Part shown: in pieces, positions 36,737-45,156 of the stretch
How the letters are laid out: every line of letters begins with the position of its first letter
Numbering within the stretch: the stretch's first letter is position 1
DNA from: Bog-473 sp963717455
GTDB taxonomy: Bacteria; Actinomycetota; Acidimicrobiia; Acidimicrobiales; RAAP-2
Direction of reading: 5' to 3'
DNA: 64,000 bases
Assembly (NCBI GenBank): GCA_963717455.1
Contig: OY970336.1
Location: 3,224,001 to 3,288,000, forward strand
Program-made: the position numbers and the translations under genes
The notes under the pieces: model-generated
Told to the model about the DNA's origin: nothing
What the model saw: the letters and a program-made list of their open reading frames with translations, nothing else
Database searches by the model: none

Positions 36737-36819
36737 GCCGGCACGGCCCTCGAGATCAACTCGTTTCCCGACCGCCTCGACCTGAACGACGAGCTGGCGC
36801 TCGCCCAGGATCTCGGGGG
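36737..36819 (+). pseudogene. 83-bp fossil of a PolX/PHP gene
   Basis: GCCGGCACGGCCCTCGAGAT and the following ~60 bases nearly duplicate positions 59687-59762 of the intact PolX gene, encoding EINSFPDRLDLNDELA. A small gap after the DELA codons breaks the frame. Neither the start nor the rest of PolX is present; it is a recombination scar. Confidence 0.75.
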
Positions 36820-36977
36820 CGGCGAAATTCCACGGCACGATGTCGCTTCAAGACGTACCGTCCGGCGGCACGGTCCTCATCTGGACGGCGCCCATCGCCG
36901 AATAGCCACTCGTTACCGAGCGGGCCTCCGATAGCGATGCCGCCCGGCACCAACTAACAAGGCATACCACCCGAGTA

Positions 36978-37090
36978 TTGGCACTTCCACAGGCAGAGCG
37001 CCTCTCGGAGGTACCGCCAACCAAGCCGTTCGACGGATCGGTCGTCGCGGTCGCCCGCGAGGCCGACGCATTCGTGTTGAACGTGTTAAA
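36978..37090 (+). pseudogene. Fossil of a CapA-family gene
   Basis: The frame gives ERLSEVPPTKPFDGSVVAVA then READAFVLNV, matching residues ~20-50 of the intact CapA at 53717-54691 (ERLAHVPPPQLFADEVVAVA, HEADLFLLNL). Similarity ends on both sides. The orientation is opposite to that of the intact copy. Confidence 0.65.
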
Positions 37091-37500
37091 GCAAGACTGC
37101 GAAGTCGGATGGAAGTACCGACAGGAGGTGGCCCATCGTCCCCTCTCCGAGCTCGTCCCAGCACACGGCTGTCACTGCACGTACCGCGTCCTCGGCCGCG
37201 CTGGTGCCCTTCAAACCGGCATCTTCCTCCACCCGGTCCAGGAACTCGGTGACCGACATCTTCACCGGCGTGCGCCGGATCCCACCCCTCGTAGTAGATG
37301 CCCCGGAGGAGCAGCGGCAGCTGGGCAGCGACGTGTGCCGCGACGTCCGGCTCGAGGCGGTCGCGCAGCGCGTGCAGCGTCGCCCGCAACACCTGGTAGG
37401 CCCGGTGGGGATCGTCGAGATCGGCGCGTTCGCTGACCTGGTGGATCCATTCATACGTCTTGGCCACCGTCTTTTCGATGACTTCCAGATGGTGCTCCAT
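37086..37500 (-). pseudogene. DUF2267 protein with a single frameshift
   Basis: From the ATG at 37500 the frame reads EVIEKTVAKTYEWIHQVSER, VLRATLHALRDRLEPDVAAH and LLLRGIYYEGWDP, the first half of DUF2267. Near 37270 the frame must shift to TPVKMSVTEFLDRVEEDAGL and AVRAVTAVCWDELGEG, the second half, ending at 37086. The family norm of a continuous GWDPAH-TPVKM implies loss of two bases (AC) in GCGCACGCCG. Otherwise it is full length (~138 residues), so a sequencing error or recent mutation is possible. Its function (a helical stress-linked protein) is unknown. Confidence 0.75.
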
Positions 37501-37632
37501 GTGTCCAACTGTCCATCTCGGCCTGCGATTGCGCCAGGGGCGAAGGTCACTTGCCCGTTCTGCGCCCTCACGGGTCCCTCGTTGGTGTGGCCGCCGCTAC
37601 GGCGGCCGCCAGAGCGCTGCCCCCCAGACCGC

Positions 37633-39060
37633 TCACCCGGGCGTGATCAGGCCATAGTGGCCATCGTAGCGCCGGTACACCACGTTGCCCCGCCCCGTGG
37701 CGTCGACGAAGAACACGTGACGCTCCTCGCCGGCGTCGAGACGCTCGATGGCTTCGGCGAGGCGAAGATGGGGGACCGCCGAGACCGAGAGGGTGATGGC
37801 GGCGGCGGTCGGTCCCGGATCGACGTCCGAGCGGGTCGTCCGCGTCATCCGGTAGGAGCCGTCTTCGGCGCGCTCCATGACCGAGTCCATTCCGCTGGCG
37901 AGATCGCAGAACAGGTAGAAGTCGTGGTCGAGCTGCTCCATGTCGAAGACCGCCTCGTCGGGCGTGAGCTCGCCGACGGCGAACGTCTTGTGACGGACCA
38001 GCTGGCGTTCTTCCACCGGGCGCTCGAAGTAGCCCCTCCGGGCCGTCGGAACGTCGCCGTGGCGCCACTCCCCGGGCCGGGCGAGTCCGTCGGAACGATG
38101 GAGGAACTCACGGCGCCTGGCACGGTGCTCGAGCCGGTCGTGCAGACGGCGCACCAGCGCGTCGATCGCCTCGGGCACCGTGCGCGACACGACCTGGCCG
38201 CGCACGAGGTCGCCGTTGACGTCGAGGACCGCCTGCGCCACCACCGGGCGGGGTCGTGCCGGATCCGGCTCCCACGAGAGCTTGACCCTGGCGAACAGCA
38301 CCGGCTCGCGGAGCTGCTGTATCACCTTTCGCACGGCAGCCGCGGCCTGCACCGCCTCATCGTGATCGACCTGTCCCTTCGTGAAGACGGCCACCTCGGG
38401 CGCGCCCGCCTCCTCGGCCCGCGCGGCAAGGACCAACGTGGGCGCGGGCGGTTCCGACACCCACTGCTCGGTGATCTCCCCGTGGGCGATTCGGCAGCGC
38501 AAGACCAGTCCGGGCTCGGGCCCCTGTCCCTCCCACGTCACCACCGTCTCACCCGCATCGCCGTGTATCCGCGCGTGACGCCCGGATGCCAGCAGCGGGC
38601 TCGCCTCCAGCCACCCCTGCAGCGCGGCGCGACCGGAAAAGGACAGTTCGCCCACGTGGAGCGTTGCGGACGGCGCGTACAGCGCGAGGGCGCTGTCCGC
38701 GTCCCCGGCGGCCAGGCAGCTCGCCCAGGCGCGGCCCACCTCGAGCGGATGGGTCCCCGCTCTGTGCAGCCCTGGGTGTACGCGCGCCGGTGCCGCCGGG
38801 CTCTTCGCTTCGGACTGCCGGGCGCCGACGAGCGTCCCGAAATTGTGTTGGCGGCGCGACACGCGGGTGCCCGTCCGCAGGCGGACGTCGACAGCCCAGT
38901 CGGTACCTCCGAACCGGTGCACGTCGAAGTGCACGTGCGCCCCGGCATGGCGCGCCGCGGGTTCGACCGCGTGCGCCTGGGCCGGGAACCGGTGGCCGCC
39001 CCGCGCGACCTCTGCCTCGCCGGTCTTCGCGTCGAACAATGTGATCACTCCGTCAGGCAT
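37633..39060 (-). CDS. RafH/HPF-like ribosome hibernation protein with extra N-terminal domains
   Basis: This 475-residue protein starts with ATG behind GAGGAG. Residues ~1-75 resemble a cold-shock-like barrel (GVITLFDAKTGEAEVARGGH). Residues ~105-205 are an NTF2/SnoaL-like domain (AWASCLAAGDADSALALYAP, LYAPSATLHVG). Residues ~235-320 resemble the S30AE/HPF ribosome-binding domain (VIQQLREPVLFARVKLSWEP). Then come two S30AE C-terminal-like modules (RHKTFAVGELTPDEAVFDME; ERHVFFVDATGRGNVVYRRY), the dimerising part that locks 70S or 100S ribosomes. Mycobacterial RafH, a DosR-regulon protein, has a similar doubled C-terminus but is shorter. It lies 10 bp downstream of the Rv2629-like gene and shares its regulation. 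Confidence 0.82.
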   Translation of the reverse strand: MPDGVITLFDAKTGEAEVARGGHRFPAQAHAVEPAARHAGAHVHFDVHRFGGTDWAVDVRLRTGTRVSRRQHNFGTLVGARQSEAKSPAAPARVHPGLHRAGTHPLEVGRAWASCLAAGDADSALALYAPSATLHVGELSFSGRAALQGWLEASPLLASGRHARIHGDAGETVVTWEGQGPEPGLVLRCRIAHGEITEQWVSEPPAPTLVLAARAEEAGAPEVAVFTKGQVDHDEAVQAAAAVRKVIQQLREPVLFARVKLSWEPDPARPRPVVAQAVLDVNGDLVRGQVVSRTVPEAIDALVRRLHDRLEHRARRREFLHRSDGLARPGEWRHGDVPTARRGYFERPVEERQLVRHKTFAVGELTPDEAVFDMEQLDHDFYLFCDLASGMDSVMERAEDGSYRMTRTTRSDVDPGPTAAAITLSVSAVPHLRLAEAIERLDAGEERHVFFVDATGRGNVVYRRYDGHYGLITPG

Positions 39061-39070
39061 GGCATGCTCC

Positions 39071-40201
39071 TCACGTCATCGGCTGCGGGGCGAGGCGCGT
39101 GAAAGCGCCGATGTGCCCGGCGTCACCGAGATCCCCGCGCTCGCAGAACTCCAGGGCGACGTGGCGGACGAACGCATCGCTCACGGCCGCGTCGACGACG
39201 TTGTCGACGGGCATCGCCGCGGACCCACAGACCGGGCAGGGACCGTCACCTGCAGTCAGCGCCCGGCAATTGCCGCACCGTGCTCCCGGTGCGGTGAAGC
39301 CGTCCTCCACGACAAGGGTCTCGACCTGCCCGGTGGCCAGGGCTTCGAGGGTGAGCGCGAGTCCGCGCACCGCAGCCTCGCCCTCGGAGGCACGGTCGCG
39401 CAGCGACTCGGCCATGTCGTGCTGCCGACGCCGCCAGGCACGGCGCACCACATCCTCCCCGGCGGACGCCAGGTCGTCGACCGGGGTACGCGGCGGCAGC
39501 GCGACCTGCCCGGCGACGAGCGCCAGGACGGACTTCGGAAGGAAGGACTCGAGCTGCGCGATGACGTCGGGCGTCCCGCCGAGCACAACGTGGGAGGCCG
39601 GGCGTCGTCCGAGTTCGTCGGTCACCGCGTGGGCGACGCGGCGGAGGTGTTGGCGGGCGTGTTCCTCGTGGCGGTGCTCGAAGCTGCCGAGCTCGACGTC
39701 GGTGTCCACCTGCCGCTCCATTTCATCCGTCGGCGCCTCGAGTTCCTCGGGCTCGCCGGACCCGAGGCGGAGGAGCCGTGACGACTGGTGATCGGCCACG
39801 ACGAGGAGGGCCGGCGATCGGGACGCCAGGAGCATGATCAGCTGGGCGACGTCGGGAGTGGGGCCGATGGCGACCTGGTCCCGGACGGCCTCGGGGAGGA
39901 CGAACGCCTCGAAGAGCCCCTGGCCCGAGGCGGAGAACACGGCGACACCCCGCGTGGTCGAGCGGTCGAAGCCTTGCGCCGACCAGTCCGCGATGCGCGT
40001 CAGGTCCGCCGCGAGCGTCGTGGCCGTCCGCCGGCCGCGGACCTTGGTCATCTGCCGAGCGCTCCGGATCAGGCCCTCGAGATTCGACTCGTAGTCCGAC
40101 GGCCGTGGGTGGCGCCGCCCGTCCACGTCCAGGTACAAGCTGACCACCGCGGGGTCGCCTTCGCGAGTGGCCAGGGAGCGTACTGTTGCCTCATCGATCA
40201 C
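39071..40201 (-). CDS. Rv2629-like eRF1-type (baeRF/Vms1-like) zinc-ribbon protein
   Basis: This is a member of the bacterial/archaeal eRF1-related family, thought to act on stalled peptidyl-tRNA. A GTG at 40201 (376 residues) is chosen because a DosR-like box lies at 40237; open frame continues to TTG 40225. The order is an N-terminal domain with VVSLYLDVDGRRHPRPSDYE, a central RNase-H-like eRF1 domain (ALLVVADHQSSRLLRLGSGE, ASHVVLGGTPDVIAQL), and an L7Ae-like C-terminal domain containing a zinc ribbon CGNC-x10-CPVC and a closing VVDAAVSDAFVRHVALEFCE. Rv2629 of M. tuberculosis is a DosR-regulon member. It is first in an operon with the hibernation factor. Confidence 0.85.
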   Translation of the reverse strand: MIDEATVRSLATREGDPAVVSLYLDVDGRRHPRPSDYESNLEGLIRSARQMTKVRGRRTATTLAADLTRIADWSAQGFDRSTTRGVAVFSASGQGLFEAFVLPEAVRDQVAIGPTPDVAQLIMLLASRSPALLVVADHQSSRLLRLGSGEPEELEAPTDEMERQVDTDVELGSFEHRHEEHARQHLRRVAHAVTDELGRRPASHVVLGGTPDVIAQLESFLPKSVLALVAGQVALPPRTPVDDLASAGEDVVRRAWRRRQHDMAESLRDRASEGEAAVRGLALTLEALATGQVETLVVEDGFTAPGARCGNCRALTAGDGPCPVCGSAAMPVDNVVDAAVSDAFVRHVALEFCERGDLGDAGHIGAFTRLAPQPMT

Positions 40202-40236
40202 GTCTCCATCGTGCGACACGGACAACCGCTGCGATA

Positions 40237-40250
40237 GGGACTTCGGTCCT
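40237..40250 (-). promoter_or_regulatory. DosR-like box upstream of the Rv2629-like/RafH-like operon
   Basis: On the plus strand GGGACTTCGGTCCT has half-sites GGGAC and GTCCT with the standard 4-bp spacer; 11 of 14 bases match the core. It lies 36 bp before the GTG at 40201. The two genes it precedes are homologues of known DosR targets, which raises confidence. Confidence 0.6.
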
Positions 40251-40331
40251 GAGGCGCGCCAACCGGGGAGTAGTACTGAAAGGCTTATCGAGGCACCTTG
40301 CCCGGACGCGCGAAATGGCCCACGGGATGGT

Positions 40332-40410
40332 CTTCCTTCGCCAGCATTACCTGGATCAAGTTCAGGGGTCGCTGATCGCTCAGCCTCTCAGCCTCTCGGC
40401 TCCCTCTCCC
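40332..40410 (-). ncRNA. TPP (thi-box) riboswitch
   Basis: On the minus strand GAGCCGAGAGGCTGAGAGG contains the conserved CUGAGA of the pyrimidine-sensing arm. GACCCCTGAACTTGATCCAG then GTAATGCTGGCGAAGGAAG match the pyrophosphate-sensing arm (ACCC-GAAC-TGAUC-GGUAAUGC-GCG-AGGGA). The order and spacing are those of thiamine pyrophosphate riboswitches. The next gene on the strand, 130 bp on, is the Rv2629-like gene, which has no known thiamine link. A frameshifted PolX gene lies upstream. It appears orphaned. Confidence 0.85.
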
Positions 40411-40530
40411 ATCTCGTGGACACTCACCATTGAACGCCCTACGCGCGGGACGCGCCAGGGCCGAAAGTCCCTCGAACGTCCAACGCAGCGTGATCGGCGC
40501 AGCGGCGCCGCCGGTCGCGGGGTTGCGCCG

Positions 40531-42247
40531 TCACCGGGTCCGCCCCTTGGCCAGGAACCGGCGGACGCGGGCCAAGGGCCACGTGTTGACCACCTGGTCG
40601 GGCCGGACCCAGCCCCGCTGCGCCGTGGCGAACCCGTAGCGCAGCTGGTCGAGGTGGCGCGTGGCGTGCGCGTCGCTCGACTCGGCGAACTTCACGCCCT
40701 TCTCGCCCGCCAGGCGAGCGAGCTCGTCGTCGAGGTCGAGCCGGTCGGGGAACGAATTGATTTCCAGCGCCGTCCCAGCTCGAGCGGCGGCACCGAACAC
40801 CGCCTCCGCGTCGAAGTCGACCGGTGGGCGATGCCCGATGCTGCGCGCGGTGGGGTGCCCGATGATGTTGACCGCGGGGTGCTCGATGGCCCGGATGAGA
40901 CGGGCCGTCATGGCGTCCCGGCTCAGCGTGAACGCCGAATGGACCGAGGCGACCAGCACGTCGAAGCCGTCGAGGAAGTCGTCGTCCCAGTCCAGCGAGC
41001 CGTCGGGCTGGATGTTCAGCTCCGAGCCGTGCAGCAGTGCCATGGTGCCTCCCTTCTCGAGCTTGCGCAGGGCGGCCCTCTGGGCGAGCGCCTTCTCGGC
41101 CGTCATGCGCTGCATGGCGAGCAGGGGGGCATGGTCGGTCACCGCCAGGTAGGCGTAGCGGTGACGGCGGGCGGCGGCCACCATGTCCTCCAGCGAGGCC
41201 ATGCCCTCGGTGAGGTCGGTGTGCGTGTGCAGGTCGCCTCGGATGTGACGGAGCTCGACCAAGCGCGGCAGCGATCCCTCCAAGGCGGCCTCGATCTCGC
41301 CTCTGTCCTCGCGCAGTGTGGGGGGCACGAACGCCATCCCGAGCGCCCCGTAGACCTGCTCCTCGGTGCGCGACGCCAGCACACGGCCGTCCTCCAGACG
41401 CTCGAGCGCGTACTCGCTCAGCTTGAGCCCGGCGCGCTGTGCGATCCGGCGCAGGTGGATGCTGTGCGCCTTCGATCCCGTGAAGTAGAGCAGCGCCGCA
41501 CCCCACGCCTCCGGCCGCACAACGCGCAAGTCGACGTGCACCCCGGTCGTCGTGCCGACCGCCTTCGTCGGTCCGTGCGCCGGCACGTCCGCGAAATGCG
41601 GGAGCCGGCCGAACGCCTCGGTCACGGCGGGGGGGTCCGACGATGCCGCCAGGAGATCGATGTCTCCGATCGTCTCGCACATGCGCCGCAGCGATCCGGC
41701 GCACGTCGTGCACCGCGGGGAACGCCCGCAGAGCGCCGACCAGCTCCTCGGCCAGCTCGAGAGCAACTCCCAGCTGCATCCGGCCCCCGGCCTCCTCATG
41801 CTGGCGGATGGCCTGCACGAGGTGGGCCTCACTCGTCTCCCCCCAGCCGCGAAGCGAGCGCAAACGCTCGTGGGTGAGCGCCTCGAGCAGCTCCGCCACG
41901 GAGGAGACGCCAAGTTCCTCGTAGACCTGGTGGGCGCGCTTGGGACCGAGGCCGGGCACCGAGAGCAGGGTGCGCACGCCCGCCCGCACCCGGGCGCGGA
42001 GCTCGTCGAGCTCCTCGAGGTGCCCGGTGTCCCGCAGCTCGATGATCCGGGCAGCAATGTGGTCCCCCACCGACGGGATGGATCGGAGCCCCTTGTCATC
42101 GAGCTCGTCGACCTCGAGGGGATAGAGCGCCACTGCGCGGGTCGCCTTCTCGAAGACGCGCACCCGGTACTGGTCGGCCCCGGTGATGGCCAGGAGGTCG
42201 GCCATCTCCCCCAGCGAGCTGGCTACGCGGTCGTTCGAGCGAGGCAC
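40531..42247 (-). pseudogene. polX: PolX-type DNA polymerase/PHP gene with one frameshift
   Basis: From ATG 42247 the first frame encodes the 8-kDa and HhH domains (DQYRVRVFEKATRAVALYPL, VPGLGPKRAHQVYEELGVSS) up to FPAVHDVR near 41705. The remainder lies in the next frame from GSLRRMCETIGDIDLLAASS (catalytic Asp pair) through GDLHTHTDLTEGMASLEDMV (PHP domain) to the end at 40531. Alignment to the intact copy at 58200 shows five bases missing after GTGCGC. At 26 bp from hsp20 it was an operon. Either the N- and C-parts are inactive or the sequence carries an error. Confidence 0.85.
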
Positions 42248-42273
42248 ACCGCGTCCAATCGTTCAGGACTCAT

Positions 42274-42693
42274 TCAGCCGCGGCTGATCGTCACCTTCTC
42301 CGAGCTGGCGCTCCTGCTGGCGGGCCAGGGGACCCGGACCTCGAGGATCCCGTCCTTGTACTGCGCGGTCACGGACTTGCCGTCGACACCCTGAGGCAGG
42401 GTGAGGTCCCGTTGGAAAGAGCCGTACCTGAACTCGGAGCGGTAGGACTTGTCCTTCTTCTCCTCCTCGCGCTCGCTCCGGGTCGCGCCGATGTGGAGGA
42501 TGCCATCCGACACGGACACGTCGATGTCCTTCTCGGGATCGACACCGGGGAGCTCCGCGCGCACCACGAGGGTCTCGTCTTCGTGGATCTCCTCCACTCG
42601 AATGAAGCCCTGGTCGGTAAGGTCCATGTCGAACAGACGCTTCCAACGTTCCGGTAGATCGATGGCGAATGGTTCCCATTTGGTGAGCGCCAT
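42274..42693 (-). CDS. Hsp20/alpha-crystallin small heat-shock protein
   Basis: This 139-residue holdase starts with ATG 7 nt after GGGAGG. A short N-terminal arm with RWKRLFDMDL is followed by the alpha-crystallin domain: IRVEEIHEDETLVVRAELPG, VDPEKDIDVSVSDGILHIGA and the conserved A-x-x-x-DGxL near the end (TAQYKDGILEVRVPWP). It prevents aggregation without ATP; close homologues of Acr/HspX belong to hypoxia regulons. It is followed by the PolX gene, the same pairing as at 57.5-60 kb. GTGACGTCAC at 42724 may be its operator. Confidence 0.95.
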   Translation of the reverse strand: MALTKWEPFAIDLPERWKRLFDMDLTDQGFIRVEEIHEDETLVVRAELPGVDPEKDIDVSVSDGILHIGATRSEREEEKKDKSYRSEFRYGSFQRDLTLPQGVDGKSVTAQYKDGILEVRVPWPASRSASSEKVTISRG

Positions 42694-42723
42694 AGCGGTT
42701 ACCTCCCTATTGCTTTCTTTATC

Positions 42724-42733
42724 GTGACGTCAC
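42724..42733. promoter_or_regulatory. 10-bp palindrome upstream of hsp20
   Basis: GTGACGTCAC, a perfect palindrome, lies 31 bp before the Hsp20 start codon on the minus strand, within the likely promoter. It is not a CIRCE or HAIR element. Confidence 0.35.
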
Positions 42734-43026
42734 ATATCGGATAGTGTGTTCCCCTTCAAAGGACGTCGGGAGACTGCGGCGCGACGCCCTCCCTCGCCGC
42801 ACCGTCTGACTCCTGCCCTATCGAAGGGCTGGTGGTGAGCGCTGCGTAGCGCCGGGAACGGCTCCGGAGGGTGTCCGCGGATCGCCCGATACGACATCGC
42901 CATCTGCGTCATATGGCCCATGAGCCATTCGTCATCCGGGATCTCTCCGCGGAGCCAGGCGTGGACCGATTCGGCGAGAACTCCGTCGGTACCCGTGACT
43001 GCGCCATCGTCGTGAACATAGAACGC
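42730..43026 (-). other. Open frame without a start codon, possible gene remnant
   Basis: Directly after a TGA at 43027, the minus strand is open for 99 codons with protein-like composition: VHDDGAVTGTDGVLAESVHA, WLRGEIPDDEWLMGHMTQMA and YRAIRGHPPEPFPALRSAHH. No ATG or GTG with a ribosome site opens it except an internal ATG at 42921. I do not recognise the family. It may be the 3' end of a decayed gene upstream of hsp20. Confidence 0.35.
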
Positions 43027-43149
43027 TCATCGGCCGATGGGCAGGGTCCAAAGTCCCGAACGGTCGATCGCACTGTCGCCGGGTCCCAGCCATGGTTGGA
43101 CACCGTTGACCGAGGACCATGGCCCCTAGCCGACCATCGAGGTGGGAGC

Positions 43150-43377
43150 GTGACGACGGATCCGTGCCCTGGCCGCGCGTCCTCGACGAGACCTTCGAGG
43201 CGCGGATCCTCGACTGGGATGGCACGTACCGGATCGGGAGGCCGGTGCGGGCGAGGTCCGGAGACGAGTCGAGGCGCTGTGCGCCGCCGAGGTGCGTGTC
43301 TTCGTCGTCAGCGGGACCCATGTGGGAAACGTGCCCAACCCGGCTCGGCAACGCCGGGGCGACCACGGCCGCTTGTA
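43150..43377 (+). pseudogene. Remnant of a HAD-type hydrolase
   Basis: One frame reads RILDWDGTYRIGRP, a HAD motif I (DWDGT). The adjacent frame reads RRVEALCAAEVRVFVVSGTH then VGNV and soon stops; SGTHVGN is the motif-II loop of a sugar-phosphatase-like subfamily. The two halves are in different frames and the rest of the protein is absent. It overlaps, on the other strand, a methyltransferase scrap. Confidence 0.4.
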
Positions 43378-43661
43378 GCGTGGCGCCCGGCGGTGAAGCG
43401 GCCGGTGCCGCAGTCGACGTCGAGGACCCGCTTGCCATCGAGGGGGCCGATGGCGCGGCGCAAGGCGGCGCACTCCACCCTGAAGGCGTGGCGCCCCCAG
43501 GCGGTGTCGTTGCGCACCACAATGTCCTCGCGCATGTTGCCCGACGTGACCTGGGGCGCTTTCCGCCGATAGCGGACGCCGGCCACACGGGTGCGGGAGT
43601 GACTCGCTGGCCTTTGGCCGCGACCTGCTTCAGATGGCACCCACGCCGACCGGGTGCACAT
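43308..43661 (-). pseudogene. SAM-dependent methyltransferase remnant
   Basis: The minus strand encodes VRNDTAWGRHAFRVECAALR and GPLDGKRVLDVDCGTGRFTA, a class-I methyltransferase motif I (usually E/DxGCGTG) preceded by its typical N-terminal helix. After FTAG the frame becomes unrelated and the C-terminal two-thirds are missing. It is a truncated relic. Confidence 0.45.
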
Positions 43662-43754
43662 GGCCAGCCTGGTCGCGCCGTGGGCGCTCCAGAGCCAGCA
43701 CCCCTCGGAAGGTGCTCGAGATCGGCGCCGGAGCGCCTGCCACCCTTCGGACCG

Positions 43755-45110
43755 CTACCGAACCTGCAAGGAGCCCGGGCCAGTCCCCCGTTCGTGGGTC
43801 TGGATGTCCCTCCGCACCTGCTCGGTCAACGTCGCCAGTGCGGCGCTCACCTCGATCGTCGGGGCCACCGGGTCGACGAGCTCGCGCGCTGCAGGCGGCA
43901 GCAGGGACAAATCGTGACGACAACGTTCCTGCTGCGTCCCGAGTGGTTCCGGCGATCGCCGTCGGCGGCCATGCTCCATGACCTGCTCCAGCAGGGCTGA
44001 GGTTCCGGGTGGGGGCACTTCGTCGCGCAGGCCGAGGACGTCCCGTAACCCGGGACCACGGAAGACCTGTTTCGCGCCGGGGTAGGTGGCCTTGCCGGTC
44101 GACAACTTGGCCACGGGCCTGCCGTCGTAGGTGACGAGCTTGTAGGCGGAGTCGAGGTACGGCGCATCGGCCGAGACGCCCATGCGAGTGCCGACACCGG
44201 CAGCGTCGACGGGGGCACCGTCGGCAACCAACCGGGCGAGGCGGTGCTCGTCGAGGCTCCCCGACACCACGATCTTCACTGCCGGGAGGCCGCCCTCGTC
44301 CAGGAGCCGCCGGGCCTCGAAGGCGAGCGACGACAAGTCGCCGCTGTCGAGCCGGATACCGGCACGATCCTCCAAGTGGCACTCCCGGATCACCTCGATG
44401 GCATTGCGCACACCGTGCAGCGTGTCGTACGTGTCGACCAGGAACGTCGTGCGCTTGGGATGGTCGGCGGCGAAGGCGCGGAACGCGTCGGTCTCGTCGG
44501 TGAACGCCTCGACGTAGGAGTGCGCCATGGTGCCAGAAGGAACGAGTCCGTAACGGCGGGCAGCCTCGACGTTGCTGGTTGCGCTGAACCCGACCATGGC
44601 CGACGTCCGCGCTGCGGCCAATGCCGCCTCGAGCCCCTGGGTGCTGCGCATCCCGAAGTCGACGAGCTCGAAGCGGCCCTGCGCGGCGATGATGCACCGG
44701 GCCGCCTTCGATGCCACGGCGGTGTTGAAGCTGATCTTGTTGAGCAAGACCGTCTCGATGAGCTGAGCCTCGGGCAAGGGAGCGGTGACCTCGAGGAGCG
44801 GCTCGTCGGCAAAGACGACGCTCCCCTCGGGAACAGCCCAGACCTCACCGGTGAAGCGCAACGAAGCGAAGGCCGCGAGCTCGTCGCCGCCGAATCCCTG
44901 CGACGCCAGATACGACAGCTCCTCGTCATCGAAGTGGAACTCCTCGAGGAACCCGAGGACGTCCTCGAGCCCGGCAGCGACCAGGAAGCCACGCTCCGGC
45001 GGCAAGCGCCTGACGAAGAGGCTGAAAGTGGCCGGGGCGGTCATGGCGCGGCGTAGGTAGCTCGAGGCCATGGTGAGTTCGTAGAGGTCGAGCAGAAGGG
45101 CGCTGCCCAT
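43755..45110 (-). CDS. pncB: Nicotinate phosphoribosyltransferase
   Basis: This cytoplasmic NAD-salvage enzyme joins nicotinate and PRPP, with ATP hydrolysis, to nicotinate mononucleotide. The ATG at 45110 puts LLLDLYELTMASSYLRR at the N-terminus as in the family (451 residues); open frame extends to 45218. VDFGMRSTQGLEAALAAART, ATSNVEAARRYGLVPSGTMA with HSYVEAF, VDTYDTLHGV and the PRPP-binding VVSGSLDEHRLARL are all present. It is divergent from nicotinamidase, its pathway partner, so the starts are only some tens of bases apart and the promoters must overlap. Confidence 0.93.
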   Translation of the reverse strand: MGSALLLDLYELTMASSYLRRAMTAPATFSLFVRRLPPERGFLVAAGLEDVLGFLEEFHFDDEELSYLASQGFGGDELAAFASLRFTGEVWAVPEGSVVFADEPLLEVTAPLPEAQLIETVLLNKISFNTAVASKAARCIIAAQGRFELVDFGMRSTQGLEAALAAARTSAMVGFSATSNVEAARRYGLVPSGTMAHSYVEAFTDETDAFRAFAADHPKRTTFLVDTYDTLHGVRNAIEVIRECHLEDRAGIRLDSGDLSSLAFEARRLLDEGGLPAVKIVVSGSLDEHRLARLVADGAPVDAAGVGTRMGVSADAPYLDSAYKLVTYDGRPVAKLSTGKATYPGAKQVFRGPGLRDVLGLRDEVPPPGTSALLEQVMEHGRRRRSPEPLGTQQERCRHDLSLLPPAARELVDPVAPTIEVSAALATLTEQVRRDIQTHERGTGPGSLQVR

Positions 45111-45156
45111 GGAGCCATGGTGGCCGACCCCGGCGAAACGGGCAACAATCCGCTCC

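Noticed and set aside
37204..39102. 632-codon plus-strand frame opposite the RafH-like gene
   Set aside because: Antisense shadow; the minus frame has a ribosome site and recognisable domains.
40186..41877. 563-codon plus-strand frame opposite the broken PolX
   Set aside because: Antisense to PolX; no motifs. It crosses the riboswitch and the polymerase active-site region.
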